Of a stretch of DNA of 64,000 nt, positions 37,886-46,166 are shown in pieces. The stretch covers positions 7,006,001 through 7,070,000 of the forward strand of contig NZ_CP042968.1 of the NCBI RefSeq assembly GCF_001693515.2, written 5' to 3'. The position numbers and the translations under genes were made by a program. This DNA is from Bradyrhizobium paxllaeri. GTDB taxonomy: Bacteria; Pseudomonadota; Alphaproteobacteria; Rhizobiales; Xanthobacteraceae. The notes beneath the pieces are model-generated. The model was not told the origin of the DNA and did no database searches. It was given only the letters and a program-made list of their open reading frames with translations. Each line of letters starts with the position of its first letter. Position 1 is the stretch's first letter.

Positions 37886-38923
37886 CTAAATCCACCCCTG
37901 CAGCTCACGCAAAACGAGCTGGCGGATGACATCCATGCCGGGCTCGCTGTCGTTGAGGCAGGGAATCGCGGAAAATTGCTCGCCGCCGTTGTGCTTGAAA
38001 ATCTCGGCGTTTTCCTGCGCGATCTCCTCCAGCGTCTCCAGGCAATCGGCGGAGAAGCCGGGGGTCACGACCGCAATGCGCTTCACGCCATCTTTCGCGA
38101 GTTTTTCGATGGTCTTGTCCGTATAGGGCTGCAGCCACTCATCGTTGCCGAAGCGCGATTGAAATGTAAGCAGCAGCTTGGAGGCATCAAGCCCCATGCG
38201 CTTGCGCAGGGCTTCCGTTGTTGCGACGCACTGCGCCTGATAGGGATCGCCCTTGTCGACATATTTCTGCGGCATGCCATGAAACGACGCCACGATGAGT
38301 TCGGGCTTAAACGGCAAGGTCGCGAGATGTTCTGACATCGAAACGGCAAGCGCCTCGATGTAGTCGGGATCGTCGTAGTAAGGTGGGCTCACCCGCAGCG
38401 TCGGCTGCGCGCGCATGCCGGCGAGCGCGCGAAACACCTCGTCGCAGACGGTCGCCGAGGTCGCCGCGGAATATTGCGGATAGAGCGGTACCACCAGCAG
38501 GCGGTCGCAGCCTTTCGCGGCCAGCGCCTCGATGCGCGAGCGGATCGACGGATTGCCGTAGCGCATCGCCCAATCGACCACGACATGCTCGCGATCCGAG
38601 ATCGCTTCGGCGAGCTTTTCGGCCTGCGAGCGGGTGATCGTTTTCAGCGGGGATTCGTCTCGCTCGGCGTTCCAGATCTTCCGGTAGTCGCGCGCCTTGC
38701 GAGCGGGCCGCACGCGCAAAATGATGCCGTTGAGGATCAGCTTCCAGACCAGGCCCTGATCCTCGATCACGCGCGGATCGGACAAAAATTCCTTGAGATA
38801 GACCCGCACGCCCTGGGCATCGGCGGTATCGGGCGTGCCGAGATTGACCAGCAGCACGCCGATGCGCTGCGGCGGGGTTGCCGATGCCTGCTTCGCGTTG
38901 CCAAAGGGGACGACCACGGTCAT
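37886..38923 (-). CDS. hemH: Ferrochelatase
   Basis: 345 residues from the ATG at 38923 (MTVVVPFGNAKQASA); the frame stays open far upstream but the family starts here. Key features are IGVLLVNLGTPDTADAQGV, RVYLKEFLSDPRVIE, the metal-site His in ASFHGMPQKYVDKGDPY, LTFQSRFGNDEWLQPY, and the conserved Glu in TPGFSADCLETLEEI. It inserts ferrous iron into protoporphyrin IX at the end of haem synthesis. The C-terminus lacks the Cys cluster found in some ferrochelatases. No hem neighbours are seen, and it is divergent from a MAPEG protein. Confidence 0.95.
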   Translation of the reverse strand: MTVVVPFGNAKQASATPPQRIGVLLVNLGTPDTADAQGVRVYLKEFLSDPRVIEDQGLVWKLILNGIILRVRPARKARDYRKIWNAERDESPLKTITRSQAEKLAEAISDREHVVVDWAMRYGNPSIRSRIEALAAKGCDRLLVVPLYPQYSAATSATVCDEVFRALAGMRAQPTLRVSPPYYDDPDYIEALAVSMSEHLATLPFKPELIVASFHGMPQKYVDKGDPYQAQCVATTEALRKRMGLDASKLLLTFQSRFGNDEWLQPYTDKTIEKLAKDGVKRIAVVTPGFSADCLETLEEIAQENAEIFKHNGGEQFSAIPCLNDSEPGMDVIRQLVLRELQGWI

Positions 38924-39037
38924 GATTTCGATGGCTTCGCGCGTTGCACCATCCTTGTCAAGACAACCGCCGGTTCGGTACGCTTCCCAAATTGCCGCGG
39001 GGCGCGCGCGCGAGAGTTGCGCGCGGGGAGACGAACC

Positions 39038-39436
39038 ATGACGATCGCCGAATGGTGCATTTTCGGAACGCTGCTGCTCTATCTGCTGACGATCGCCTCG
39101 GTCAAATGGGCCGCCCACGCACGTTTCGACAATGCCAAGCCGCGCGATCCCAGCTTCTACCAGGACCCGATCCGCGCCCGCGCGCTGGGCGCCCATCAGA
39201 ACGGCATCGAGGCCTTTCCGTTCTTTGCCGTCGCCGTGCTGCTGGCGGAATTCCGGCTGGCCCCGCAACACCTGATCGACGAACTTGCAATCCTCTTCGT
39301 GATCGTGCGGATCGCTTACGTCTTCACCTATCTCGGCGACCGCCCAACCTTGCGCTCGATCCTCTGGAGCCTCGGCTTTGCGATCAACATCGCGATTTTC
39401 TTTCTGCCGGCGATCAAGGGGTACCTGCCGGCGTAG
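39038..39436 (+). CDS. MAPEG-family membrane protein
   Basis: 132 residues from the ATG at 39038 (GGGGAG site). Four hydrophobic helices are visible (IFGTLLLYLLTIASVKWA, FPFFAVAVLLAEFRL, LAILFVIVRIAYVFTYL, FAINIAIFFLPAIKGYL). The family signature lies in the loop and second helix (RARALGAHQNGIEAFPFFA) and in RIAYVFTYLGDRPTLRSILW. MAPEG proteins include glutathione transferases and prostaglandin-type enzymes; in bacteria the function is mostly unknown. Confidence 0.88.
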   Translation: MTIAEWCIFGTLLLYLLTIASVKWAAHARFDNAKPRDPSFYQDPIRARALGAHQNGIEAFPFFAVAVLLAEFRLAPQHLIDELAILFVIVRIAYVFTYLGDRPTLRSILWSLGFAINIAIFFLPAIKGYLPA

Positions 39437-39469
39437 GGTGGGGCTGGTGGTCATGCCGCGCTCTCTCAC

Positions 39470-39554
39470 CGTCATTGCGAAGAGCGCAGCGACCGAAGCA
39501 ATCCATGTCACGGCATGCGGCGCCGTGGATTGCCTCGCTGCGCTCGCAATGACG
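39470..39554. repeat. Palindromic intergenic repeat, family B (copy 3)
   Basis: CGTCATTGCGAAGAGCGCAGC ... CGCTGCGCTCGCAATGACG, with inner GCAATCCATG ... GTGGATTGC. It ends 16 bp before the next repeat. Confidence 0.88.
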
Positions 39555-39570
39555 GCAGCTCGCACAGTCT

Positions 39571-39696
39571 GTGGGTGGGCAAAGTAACGTGTCCGCCGCG
39601 GCTCAACGAGCGAAGACGGAAGCGTGCCCACCATCAAGAGACTCGATCGGTGATGGAATGGTGGGCACGGCGCTCAAGTGCCTTTGCCCACCCTGC
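39571..39696. repeat. Palindromic intergenic repeat, family A (copy 4, expanded)
   Basis: GTGGGTGGGCAAAGTAACG and GTGCCTTTGCCCACCCTGC arms, with inner AGCGTGCCCACC ... GGTGGGCACGGCGC. This copy is about 40 bp longer than the others and has diverged, with extra sequence in the left half. Confidence 0.8.
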
Positions 39697-39762
39697 GGCC
39701 GGCACGGCTCACATCGAGATAATCCGGTAGATGATCGAGCCCGCCTTGATGGTCGGGCCACC

Positions 39763-39927
39763 TCACTGCGGCCAATCCTTGCAGAGCTTGATTGCGATCA
39801 TGACCGTCGAGCCGACTGCGACCACCACCGGGCAGATATACGGCAACTCTTCCAGCAGGCCAACAAGGACCGCCCGGACGCGGAGAGTTCTCTTCACATG
39901 CGCGAAGCGCAAGCCTGCCACACCCAT
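39763..39927 (-). CDS. Small putative membrane protein (54 aa)
   Basis: The ATG at 39927-39925 is preceded by GGAGAT at six-base spacing. The product begins MGVAGLRFAHVKRTLRVRAV, a basic N-terminus, continues with one hydrophobic segment (YICPVVVAVGSTVMIAIKLC), and ends KDWPQ. A single inside-positive helix is consistent with a small membrane protein. No family is recognised. The surrounding kilobase is gene-poor, so this could be a chance frame. The ribosome site is the main support. Confidence 0.4.
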   Translation of the reverse strand: MGVAGLRFAHVKRTLRVRAVLVGLLEELPYICPVVVAVGSTVMIAIKLCKDWPQ

Positions 39928-40529
39928 TGGATATCTCCGTTTGGCCCCCAGCAGCAGCGGTCTAATTTTTCAACGCGAAGCGAGCCTCGGCTATAGCCCG
40001 TTCGGGTGTTCCCTGGATCAAGGTGAAGGAACCCTTGCAAGGATCATGGGGCACGCTGCCAAGACAGCTGGATTATGCACCACACCGTACACAAGGACGT
40101 TGCGCGATGTGGCGCATGTCGAATACGGACGCGGTGATCTTCATGGGTTGGAACGCCGGAGCCGGCACGAGGTTAGATAGCTTGCGTACCATCGCGGCTG
40201 CGCTGACCGGCGCGGTGCATTGGAGGTGGCGCATGAAAACCATCGTTGACGAAGCCGGCGAGGTCATCGCCAAAGCAACGGATGACCATACTCTCATCGG
40301 CGGCCACCATCGCCTCGCGGTGGCGGCCAGCCTCGGTCAAAGACTGTTCTGGCGAGATACCGGCGAACCTGTGAAGCTTGATCTGTTCTTCAGGCATAAG
40401 TTCTTTTCGACAGACGGCCTGAGCCGCTCGCCGAGGTTATTGTAGTTCGGGTGCATCGCGGTGCGCTGCTGCGCTGCCGGCGCGCGCGACGGTCGATAGC
40501 GTTACAACATCTGCGCCGTGGCCCGTCCA
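39928..40529. other. Gene-poor stretch
   Basis: About 600 bp between repeats. Apart from the 70-codon frame at 40233-40445 I see no convincing gene. The composition is less GC-rich and codon structure is weak in all frames. It may be a decayed region. Confidence 0.45.
40233..40445 (+). CDS. Small hypothetical protein (70 aa)
   Basis: The ATG at 40233 follows a strong GGAGGTGG site six bases upstream. The product MKTIVDEAGEVIAKATDDHT continues into LIGGHHRLAVAASLGQRLFW and a basic end. It is soluble with no motif recognised. An antisense frame of 74 codons overlaps it (40173-40397) but has no ribosome site. Called mainly on the ribosome site; it could be the remnant of a longer gene. Confidence 0.35.
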   Translation: MKTIVDEAGEVIAKATDDHTLIGGHHRLAVAASLGQRLFWRDTGEPVKLDLFFRHKFFSTDGLSRSPRLL

Positions 40530-40610
40530 CGTCATTGCGAGCGAAGCGAAGCAATCCATTGTCACCACGTGCGCGGATGGATGGATTGCTTCGCTTCGCT
40601 CGCAATGACG
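40530..40610. repeat. Palindromic intergenic repeat, family B (copy 4)
   Basis: CGTCATTGCGAGCGAAGCG and CGCTTCGCTCGCAATGACG are perfectly matched outer arms, with inner GAAGCAATCCAT ... ATGGATTGCTTC. It is the most symmetrical copy of the family here. Confidence 0.92.
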
Positions 40611-40642
40611 GTGGAGATAGTCACGCTCTCGCAACGCAAATC

Positions 40643-41080
40643 TCACGCCACCAGATGCCGCTCTCGCGTCGCGATCAAGTCCCGGATCTCCTTCGATATC
40701 GGGACCGGGCGATGCGTCTTCTGATCGGTGTTGACCCAGACGCTCTCACCGGTCACCAGCGCGTCGCCGCTGCCTTTAAGGAAGATCGCGAGTTCGAAGG
40801 TCAGGCTCGAATTGCCGATCCGCGCCACCCGCGCACCGACGTCGAGCTCCCAGTCGAACCGGACCGGCGCCTTGTATTCGATGAGGGATTTCACGACGTG
40901 AAAATCGACGCCGCTCTTCTTGGCATCGGCATATTGATCGTAGCCGAGCGCGCGGAAATACTCGGTGATGGTGGTGTCGAAATAGGTCAGGTAGTGCGCG
41001 TTGAAGACGACGCCCTGGCCGTCGATTTCGGAATAGCGCACCCGGAACGGGTGGAAGAACCAGAATTGCTCGCGTGACAT
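40643..41080 (-). CDS. Acyl-CoA thioesterase (4HBT/YbgC-like hotdog fold)
   Basis: 145 residues from the ATG at 41080 (GGGA upstream); a longer frame would start inside the next repeat region. The hotdog signature is HPFRVRYSEIDGQGVVFNAH followed by YLTYFDTTITEYFRALGYD, with the catalytic Asp in SEIDGQG. It ends SKEIRDLIATRE. The family hydrolyses 4-hydroxybenzoyl-CoA or short/medium acyl-CoAs. It stands alone and the substrate is uncertain. Confidence 0.87.
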   Translation of the reverse strand: MSREQFWFFHPFRVRYSEIDGQGVVFNAHYLTYFDTTITEYFRALGYDQYADAKKSGVDFHVVKSLIEYKAPVRFDWELDVGARVARIGNSSLTFELAIFLKGSGDALVTGESVWVNTDQKTHRPVPISKEIRDLIATRERHLVA

Positions 41081-41161
41081 GGGATTCCCGGCTTTGCGTG
41101 TGCGGCTGTTTGCATAACGCAGCGGACGCGTTTCACAAAGCCGGCGTTCCGCGCTCTCGGC

Positions 41162-41243
41162 CGTCATTCCGGGATGGTCCGAAGGACCAGACCCGGAATC
41201 TCGAGATTCCGGGTTCGATGCTTCGCATCGCCCCGGAATGACG
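41162..41243. repeat. Palindromic intergenic repeat, family C (copy 3)
   Basis: CGTCATTCCGGGATGGTCCG through GGAATCTCGAGATTCCGGG and GATGCTTCGCATC to CCCCGGAATGACG. It lies between the thioesterase start and the NicO stop. Confidence 0.9.
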
Positions 41244-41251
41244 GCGTGGAC

Positions 41252-42349
41252 CTAGAGACACGTCGCGCGTTCGGCGGCGAGGTAGCCGAACAGCAGGCCG
41301 AGGCCGAACAGCAGCACGAGGCCGGCGGCGCCGAACTCGATGCCGCGCATGATCAGTGCGCCGCCGCCCTCGCGGCCGGCGCTAAGCCGGCGGGCGAGGC
41401 CCTTGGCCGAGACGGCAATGATGGCGATGGTGGCGACCGTGATGGCGGTTCCGAGCCCCATCACGAAAGTGGCGGCGATGCCGGCCAGGAACAGGCCCTG
41501 CGCCAGCGAGAACACCAGCACCAGGATGGCGCCCGAGCAGGGCCGCATGCCCACCGCAAAGATCGTCCCCAGGCCGCGCCGCCAGCCGCCGGGGCCGGCG
41601 AGTTGATCCGGGGTCGGCCCATGCGAATGGCCACAATGCTCGTCATGAACATGGGCGTGGTCATGGCCGTGACCATGGTCGTGATGATGATGGCCGTGAT
41701 CATGATGGTGATGCGCGTGCCCGTGATCATGATGATCGTGATGATGACCGGCCGTGGCTACCGCCATCACAGGCTCCGGCTTCGCCTGCAGCGCGCGCAT
41801 GAAACCGCCGCCCTTGGTCCAGACCAGCCGGGCGCCGAAGGCCGCGATCAGGCCGTAGCTGACGATCTCGATCGCCTTCTCCGCCGAGCACATCGTCTTG
41901 GCGGTGGCGGAGAGCAGCCAGGCGAACACGGCCACGATCGCCACCGCCACGAAGGCCTGCAGGAACGCCGAGGCGAACGACAGCACGATGCCGCGCCGCG
42001 CGGTCTCCTCGTTGGCGACGAGATAGGACGAGATCACCGCCTTGCCGTGGCCGGGCCCGGCGGCGTGGAAGATGCCATATGCAAACGAGATCCCGAGCAG
42101 CGTCCAGACCGCGCTGCCGTCCGATTTCGCCGCGCGGATTGTCTGCGACATCTCGCGATAGAATTCGGACTGCTTGGCCAGAATCCATCCGATGACGCCG
42201 CCGACCTGGGGCTCGGCGGCGGGCCGCGGCCCGCCGAACGGGTTCTGCGCCATCAGCGCGTGCCACGAGGCATCGAAAACCATCACGGCCGCGAGCGCCG
42301 CGGCCGTGATCGCCATGCCCTGTGCTAGCCTTGCAGGCAATGATTTCAC
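41252..42349 (-). CDS. NicO-family nickel/cobalt transporter with His-rich loop
   Basis: 365 residues with six or more membrane helices. NicO markers are SFAYGIFHAAGPGHGKAVIS near residue 95 and GMRPCSGAILVLVFSLAQG in the second half. Between them (about residues 200-245) is a very His/Asp-rich loop, for example HHHDHHDHGHAHHHHDHGHH, expected to bind divalent metal. Such proteins (RcnA-like) usually export Ni/Co, though some family members import. The start overlaps the end of the DUF1007 gene by 4 bp (ATGA), so translation is coupled. Direction of transport is not decidable here. Confidence 0.9.
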   Translation of the reverse strand: MKSLPARLAQGMAITAAALAAVMVFDASWHALMAQNPFGGPRPAAEPQVGGVIGWILAKQSEFYREMSQTIRAAKSDGSAVWTLLGISFAYGIFHAAGPGHGKAVISSYLVANEETARRGIVLSFASAFLQAFVAVAIVAVFAWLLSATAKTMCSAEKAIEIVSYGLIAAFGARLVWTKGGGFMRALQAKPEPVMAVATAGHHHDHHDHGHAHHHHDHGHHHHDHGHGHDHAHVHDEHCGHSHGPTPDQLAGPGGWRRGLGTIFAVGMRPCSGAILVLVFSLAQGLFLAGIAATFVMGLGTAITVATIAIIAVSAKGLARRLSAGREGGGALIMRGIEFGAAGLVLLFGLGLLFGYLAAERATCL

Positions 42350-42987
42350 GGGCAGTTCACCGTGATCTTGTTGGCGAACATTGCGCCATAGTTGGAATTG
42401 TCGCCGTTCATAAAATTCTGCTCGTTCAGCCGCTGGGTGTTCGCTGTCTCGTCATTCGGCCGCTGGAATTTCATCTGGCAGGCGGCCGGCGCGCCGACCA
42501 GTTTGATCGGATCCTTGTCGTCGAACTTGAAGTCGATGAAATAGGAGGGATCGAACACCTCCAGCGCCAGCTGCTTTGACGTCACCGGCGCCTTCAGCGG
42601 CAGCACGAAATGCAGCGTCAGCGCGCTGTCCTTGTATTCGAGGTAGTAGTCGATGGGCTCGTTGAACTTCTCCTTCTTGCCATCGGCCTTGGCGAAGGTG
42701 AAGTAGGCGAAATCCTTCAGCGACTCGACATTGGTCTGCGCCAGCGGCGCCAGCTCCTCGCGGGTGTAGACGCCCTTGGTCTTGGTCTCGATGCCCTGCA
42801 GCGCATAGGTCGAGAACATGTCGTCGAAGGTCCAGGCGTGGCGTACGCCCGTCATCGAACCGTCGGGCGCGTAGACCACCTCGCTTTTAGCGGTGATCCA
42901 GACATGGGGATGCGCCTCGGCCGCGGCTGTGCCGAGCGCGGTGACCAGGAAGACAAAGCCGAGCAATCGCTGCATGACCACACGCAT
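42346..42987 (-). CDS. DUF1007-family periplasmic protein
   Basis: 213 residues from the ATG at 42987 (MRVVMQRLLGFVFLVTALGT); the ATG at 42975 is an alternative. The signal peptide is cleaved near AEA-HPHVW, leaving a mature N-terminus starting with His-Pro-His, a plausible metal ligand. The core YAPDGSMTGVRHAWTFDDMF and the segment ending NCP are typical of DUF1007. This family is repeatedly encoded next to NicO transporters and is thought to be a periplasmic metal-handling partner. It overlaps the NicO gene by 4 bp, and its start is 1 bp from the M3 peptidase stop. Confidence 0.88.
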   Translation of the reverse strand: MRVVMQRLLGFVFLVTALGTAAAEAHPHVWITAKSEVVYAPDGSMTGVRHAWTFDDMFSTYALQGIETKTKGVYTREELAPLAQTNVESLKDFAYFTFAKADGKKEKFNEPIDYYLEYKDSALTLHFVLPLKAPVTSKQLALEVFDPSYFIDFKFDDKDPIKLVGAPAACQMKFQRPNDETANTQRLNEQNFMNGDNSNYGAMFANKITVNCP

Positions 42988-42988
42988 C

Positions 42989-45079
42989 TCAGGCCGCCGG
43001 CGTCGTTTCGAGCAGGCCGCGGCGGCGCAGCAGCGCATCGGCCTCCGGCTCGCGGCCGCGGAAAGCGACATAGGCCTCCTCGGGGTTACGCGAGCCGCCC
43101 GACGAGTAGATGTCGTCGTGCAGGCGTTTTGCCACCGCGGGATCGAAGATGTCACCGGCCTCCTCGAAGGCGCCGAACGCGTCGGCATCCATCACCTCCG
43201 ACCACATGTAGCTGTAATAGCCGGACGCATAGTGATCGCCGGAGAAGATATGGCCGAACTGGGTGGGCCGGTGCCGCAGCGCGATTTCCGCGGGCATGCC
43301 GATCTTCTCCAGTTCCGCCTTCTCGAAGGCAGCGACGTTGCGGCTGGCTTCGGCCGGCTGGGTATGAAATTCGAGGTCGATCAGCGCCGAGGAGACGAAC
43401 TCCACGGTGGCAAAGCCCTGATTGAATTTTCGCGCGGCTAGGAAGCGCTGCAGCAGGTCGTCCGGCAGCGGCTCGCCGCTCTGATAGTGTTTGGCGAACT
43501 GCCGCAGCACCTGCGGCTGCTCCTGCCAGTGCTCGTAGAGCTGCGAGGGCAGTTCGACGAAATCGGTGAACACGGAGGTCCCCGACAGTGAGGGATAGGT
43601 CACGTTGGACAGCATGCCGTGCAGGCCGTGGCCGAACTCGTGGAACAGGGTCCGCGCGTCATCGGGTGACAGCAGCGAGGGCTGGCCGTCCGAGCCCTTG
43701 GAGAAATTGCAGACATTGATGATCAGCGGGGCGATCTCGCCGTCGAGCTTCTGCTGGTCGCGCAGCGAGGTCATCCAGGCGCCGGAGCGCTTTGAGGGCC
43801 GGGCGAAGTAGTCGCCATAGAACAGCGCCTTGTGCTGGCCGTCGGGACCCTTGACCTCCCAGACCCGGACGTCCGGATGCCAGACCGGGATGTCCTTCCG
43901 CTCGGCGAAGGTGATGCCGAACAGGCGGGTGGCGCAGTCGAAGGCGGCCTCGATCATGTGATCGAGCACCAGGTATGGCTTGATGGCGGCGTCGTCGAAA
44001 TCGGCTTTCCGCTGCCGCAGGATTTCGGCGTAGTAGCGCCAGTCCCACGGTGCCAGCGTGAAGTTGCCGCCCTCCTCCGCGATCAGTCCCTGCAAGGCGT
44101 CGCGGTCGGCGAGCGCACGCTCCCGGGCCGGCTTCCAGACTCGCTCCAGGAGGCCGCGGACGGCGTCCGGCGTCTTGGCCATGGAATCCTCCAGCCGGTA
44201 AGCGGCGTAGGTCGGAAAGCCCATGATCTTGGCGGCCTCCTCGCGGAGCTCCAGGATCTCCACGATGGTGTCGTTGTTGTCGTTGTCGTTGCCATTGTCG
44301 CCGCGGGCGGTGAAGGCCTTGTAGACCTTCTCGCGCAGATCGCGGCGGGAGGAGCTCTTCAGGAACGGCTCCACCGACGAGCGCGACAGTGTCACGATCA
44401 CCTTGCCTGCCATGCCCCGCTCTTCGGCGGCGGCCTTGGCCGCGGCAACGAAGGCCTCAGGAAGCCCGCCGCGGTCGTCCTCGCCGAGCTCCATGAACCA
44501 GTCCTGCTCGTCGCCGAGCAGATGGTGGCTGAAGGAGGTGCCGAGCTGGGCCAGCCGCTCGTTGATCTCGGCCCTGCGCTTCTTGGCAGTTTCGTCGAGG
44601 CCGGCGCCGGCACGGTAGAAATTGGTGTAGGTGCGCTCCAGCAGCCGGTTCTGCTCACCGGTGAGACCGAGTGTCGCGCGGTTCTCGTGCAGCATCGCGA
44701 TGCGGCCGAACAGCACAGCGTTCATCATGATCGGGTTCCAGTGCCGCGCCATCCGCAAGGAGACTTCCTTGTCGATCTCCAGGATCGCCGGATTGGAGTG
44801 CGCCGAAACCAGGTCGTAGAACACGGCTGCGACCTTGGAGAGCAGCCTGCCCGAGCGCTCCAGCGCCGTGATCGTGTTGGCGAAGTCCGGTGCCGACGGA
44901 TCATGGGTGATTGCCGCGATCTCGGCGGCATGGTCGGCAAAGGCCTGCTCGAAGGCCGGCAGGAAGTGCTCCGGCTCGATTTCGGCAAAGGGCGGCGTCT
45001 CGAACGGCGTCTGCCACGGCCGAAGCAGCGGGTTTTCGCCAGCTTCCGAGGGGGCCGCCGTATGCAGGGTTTCTGACAT
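42989..45079 (-). CDS. M3-family zinc metallopeptidase (oligopeptidase A/Dcp type)
   Basis: 696 residues from the ATG at 45079, with no signal peptide, so cytoplasmic. The zinc site is TLFHEFGHGLHGML (H-E-x-x-H, about residue 480), followed by the C-terminal substrate loop GYYSYMWSEVMDADAFGAFE with the conserved Tyr residues. The length fits oligopeptidase A/peptidyl-dipeptidase Dcp (about 680). It degrades short peptides, including cleaved signal peptides. Its stop is adjacent to the DUF1007 gene start, so the three minus-strand genes may form one transcript even though the functions differ. Confidence 0.92.
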   Translation of the reverse strand: MSETLHTAAPSEAGENPLLRPWQTPFETPPFAEIEPEHFLPAFEQAFADHAAEIAAITHDPSAPDFANTITALERSGRLLSKVAAVFYDLVSAHSNPAILEIDKEVSLRMARHWNPIMMNAVLFGRIAMLHENRATLGLTGEQNRLLERTYTNFYRAGAGLDETAKKRRAEINERLAQLGTSFSHHLLGDEQDWFMELGEDDRGGLPEAFVAAAKAAAEERGMAGKVIVTLSRSSVEPFLKSSSRRDLREKVYKAFTARGDNGNDNDNNDTIVEILELREEAAKIMGFPTYAAYRLEDSMAKTPDAVRGLLERVWKPARERALADRDALQGLIAEEGGNFTLAPWDWRYYAEILRQRKADFDDAAIKPYLVLDHMIEAAFDCATRLFGITFAERKDIPVWHPDVRVWEVKGPDGQHKALFYGDYFARPSKRSGAWMTSLRDQQKLDGEIAPLIINVCNFSKGSDGQPSLLSPDDARTLFHEFGHGLHGMLSNVTYPSLSGTSVFTDFVELPSQLYEHWQEQPQVLRQFAKHYQSGEPLPDDLLQRFLAARKFNQGFATVEFVSSALIDLEFHTQPAEASRNVAAFEKAELEKIGMPAEIALRHRPTQFGHIFSGDHYASGYYSYMWSEVMDADAFGAFEEAGDIFDPAVAKRLHDDIYSSGGSRNPEEAYVAFRGREPEADALLRRRGLLETTPAA

Positions 45080-45101
45080 CACAATTCCCGTTTTTGCCTC
45101 G

Positions 45102-45142
45102 TTTTCTTGACGTAAACCGGTACCGATTTCGCTCGAAAACGT
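45102..45142. repeat. Intergenic repeat, family E (short inverted copy)
   Basis: The complement of this segment starts CGTTTTCGAGCGAAATCGG and continues TACCGGTTTACGTCAAGAAAA, matching the first half of the repeat at 13288-13390. The terminal hairpin is absent. Confidence 0.65.
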
Positions 45143-45253
45143 TCCAGAAGATGCGGCAATCTATATCACGCGATGCGGCGTTTTTGGGCCTTTTACGCTT
45201 GATAGATGGGGCCTTTTCGGAGAGATTGCGCCCCCTGAACAGGACCTTTTTCC

Positions 45254-45514
45254 ATGAGCCAACAGCCCGCTTCCACATCCTCCCGCCAGATCTACTGGCC
45301 GAGCGTCATCACCGTCATCTCGGCGGCGATCCTGATCGGCGCTGAAGTGTTCGGCGCGGCGTTTGCCGGCGGCTGGGCGCTCGCGATTCTGTTCGGCCTC
45401 AACGACACCTCGGCGCACATCCTGCAAGCCGTGCTGTTCGGCATCGGCGTGCTGATCATGGTGGCGTTCATCCGCGGCGCGCAGCGCATCGAGCCGTTCT
45501 TCAGGCGCGGCTGA
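45254..45514 (+). CDS. Small two-helix membrane protein, unknown function
   Basis: 86 residues, with AGGACC upstream of the ATG at 45254. After a Ser/Gln-rich N-terminus come two hydrophobic segments, VITVISAAILIGAEVFGAAF and AVLFGIGVLIMVAFI, with a short charged end (RIEPFFRRG). No family is recognised. It is divergent from the M3 peptidase gene. The frame is well formed and the neighbouring spacer has no better candidate. Confidence 0.65.
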   Translation: MSQQPASTSSRQIYWPSVITVISAAILIGAEVFGAAFAGGWALAILFGLNDTSAHILQAVLFGIGVLIMVAFIRGAQRIEPFFRRG

Positions 45515-45719
45515 CGCGCGCGTTCAAGAAAGTGCTGCGGCACAGGCGTTAAAGCGCTCAACGCCTCGCGAGAAATCTTAACAGCCATTCAGATTTGTCG
45601 TCAGCGGCGCGCACCGCGAACGCTTTCGTAATCACGCGCGCGCGAAATTTGTCCCCACCCTAAAAAAATTGTTGCGAAGCCGAGTCAAAAGACTTATTTC
45701 CCAATTTGCCCAATTTCGC
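45515..45719 (+). other. Spacer upstream of the speF-type leader
   Basis: About 200 bp without a gene. It includes an AT-rich stretch (CCTAAAAAAATTGTTGCG at 45659-45676, then AAAGACTTATTTCCC) likely to contain the promoter for the leader RNA and decarboxylase. Confidence 0.5.
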
Positions 45720-45945
45720 ACGTGCCTGTGGTCGTGTGTCAGTCGGTAGGTATCCGGACAAGAGGCCGGACAGCCGCCAAGGGATGGAAGAACCGAGGGT
45801 CGTCTAACAAGCGGCCAGCATCTCTCTCCAGGGATGCCGTTGAAGGTCTCACCACTCCTTGCAACCGTGACTGGCAGCCGGAGGCGAACCGGCGTACTCC
45901 GCTCTCAACGGGGGACGCGACTTAAAGCAACGACGGATCGGGCTT
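45720..45945 (+). promoter_or_regulatory. speF-type leader RNA (candidate cis-regulatory element)
   Basis: A long structured leader precedes the PLP decarboxylase. Recognisable pieces are CCGGACAAGAGGCCGG, AAGCGGCCAGCATCTCTC, GGGATGCCGTTGAAGGTCTC and a GCCGG-AGGCGAA-CCGGC hairpin (45877-45893). It closes with GGATCGGGCTTTTTTGG, a terminator-like T run about 220 bp before the start codon. Position and length fit the speF motif described upstream of alphaproteobacterial ornithine decarboxylase genes. Assigned from context and memory of the motif, not by a model search. Confidence 0.6.
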
Positions 45946-46166
45946 TTTTGGTCTCTACCGGCATTCCACCGCCGGCGCGGGCTACTGAAAAGGCTTGTCC
46001 TTCATTGCCAGGTGAGCGGGCGGGAAATCTCCCAACCAATCCACGGCAGCACAATTCGGTCCTCGAGTTCGAGGCTTTGTCGCGTCTCCATCGTGCGGCA
46101 AGGCCAAGCGCTCAGGTCCGGGAACTGTTTGAACGCGCCCGTCGCTGGGCCGTTTGGGAGAGTGCC

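Noticed and set aside
37888..39636. Upstream extension of ferrochelatase to 39637
   Set aside because: Would run antisense through the MAPEG gene and two repeats; conserved ferrochelatase sequence begins near 38923.
41174..42328. A plus-strand frame with Met- and Val-rich segments near 41620-41750
   Set aside because: The Met/Val runs are simply the complement of the CAT/CAC-rich His loop of the NicO transporter.
45834..46166. N-terminal extension of the decarboxylase
   Set aside because: The extension translates the structured leader RNA and has no homology-like character; the ATG at 46167 has a proper ribosome site.
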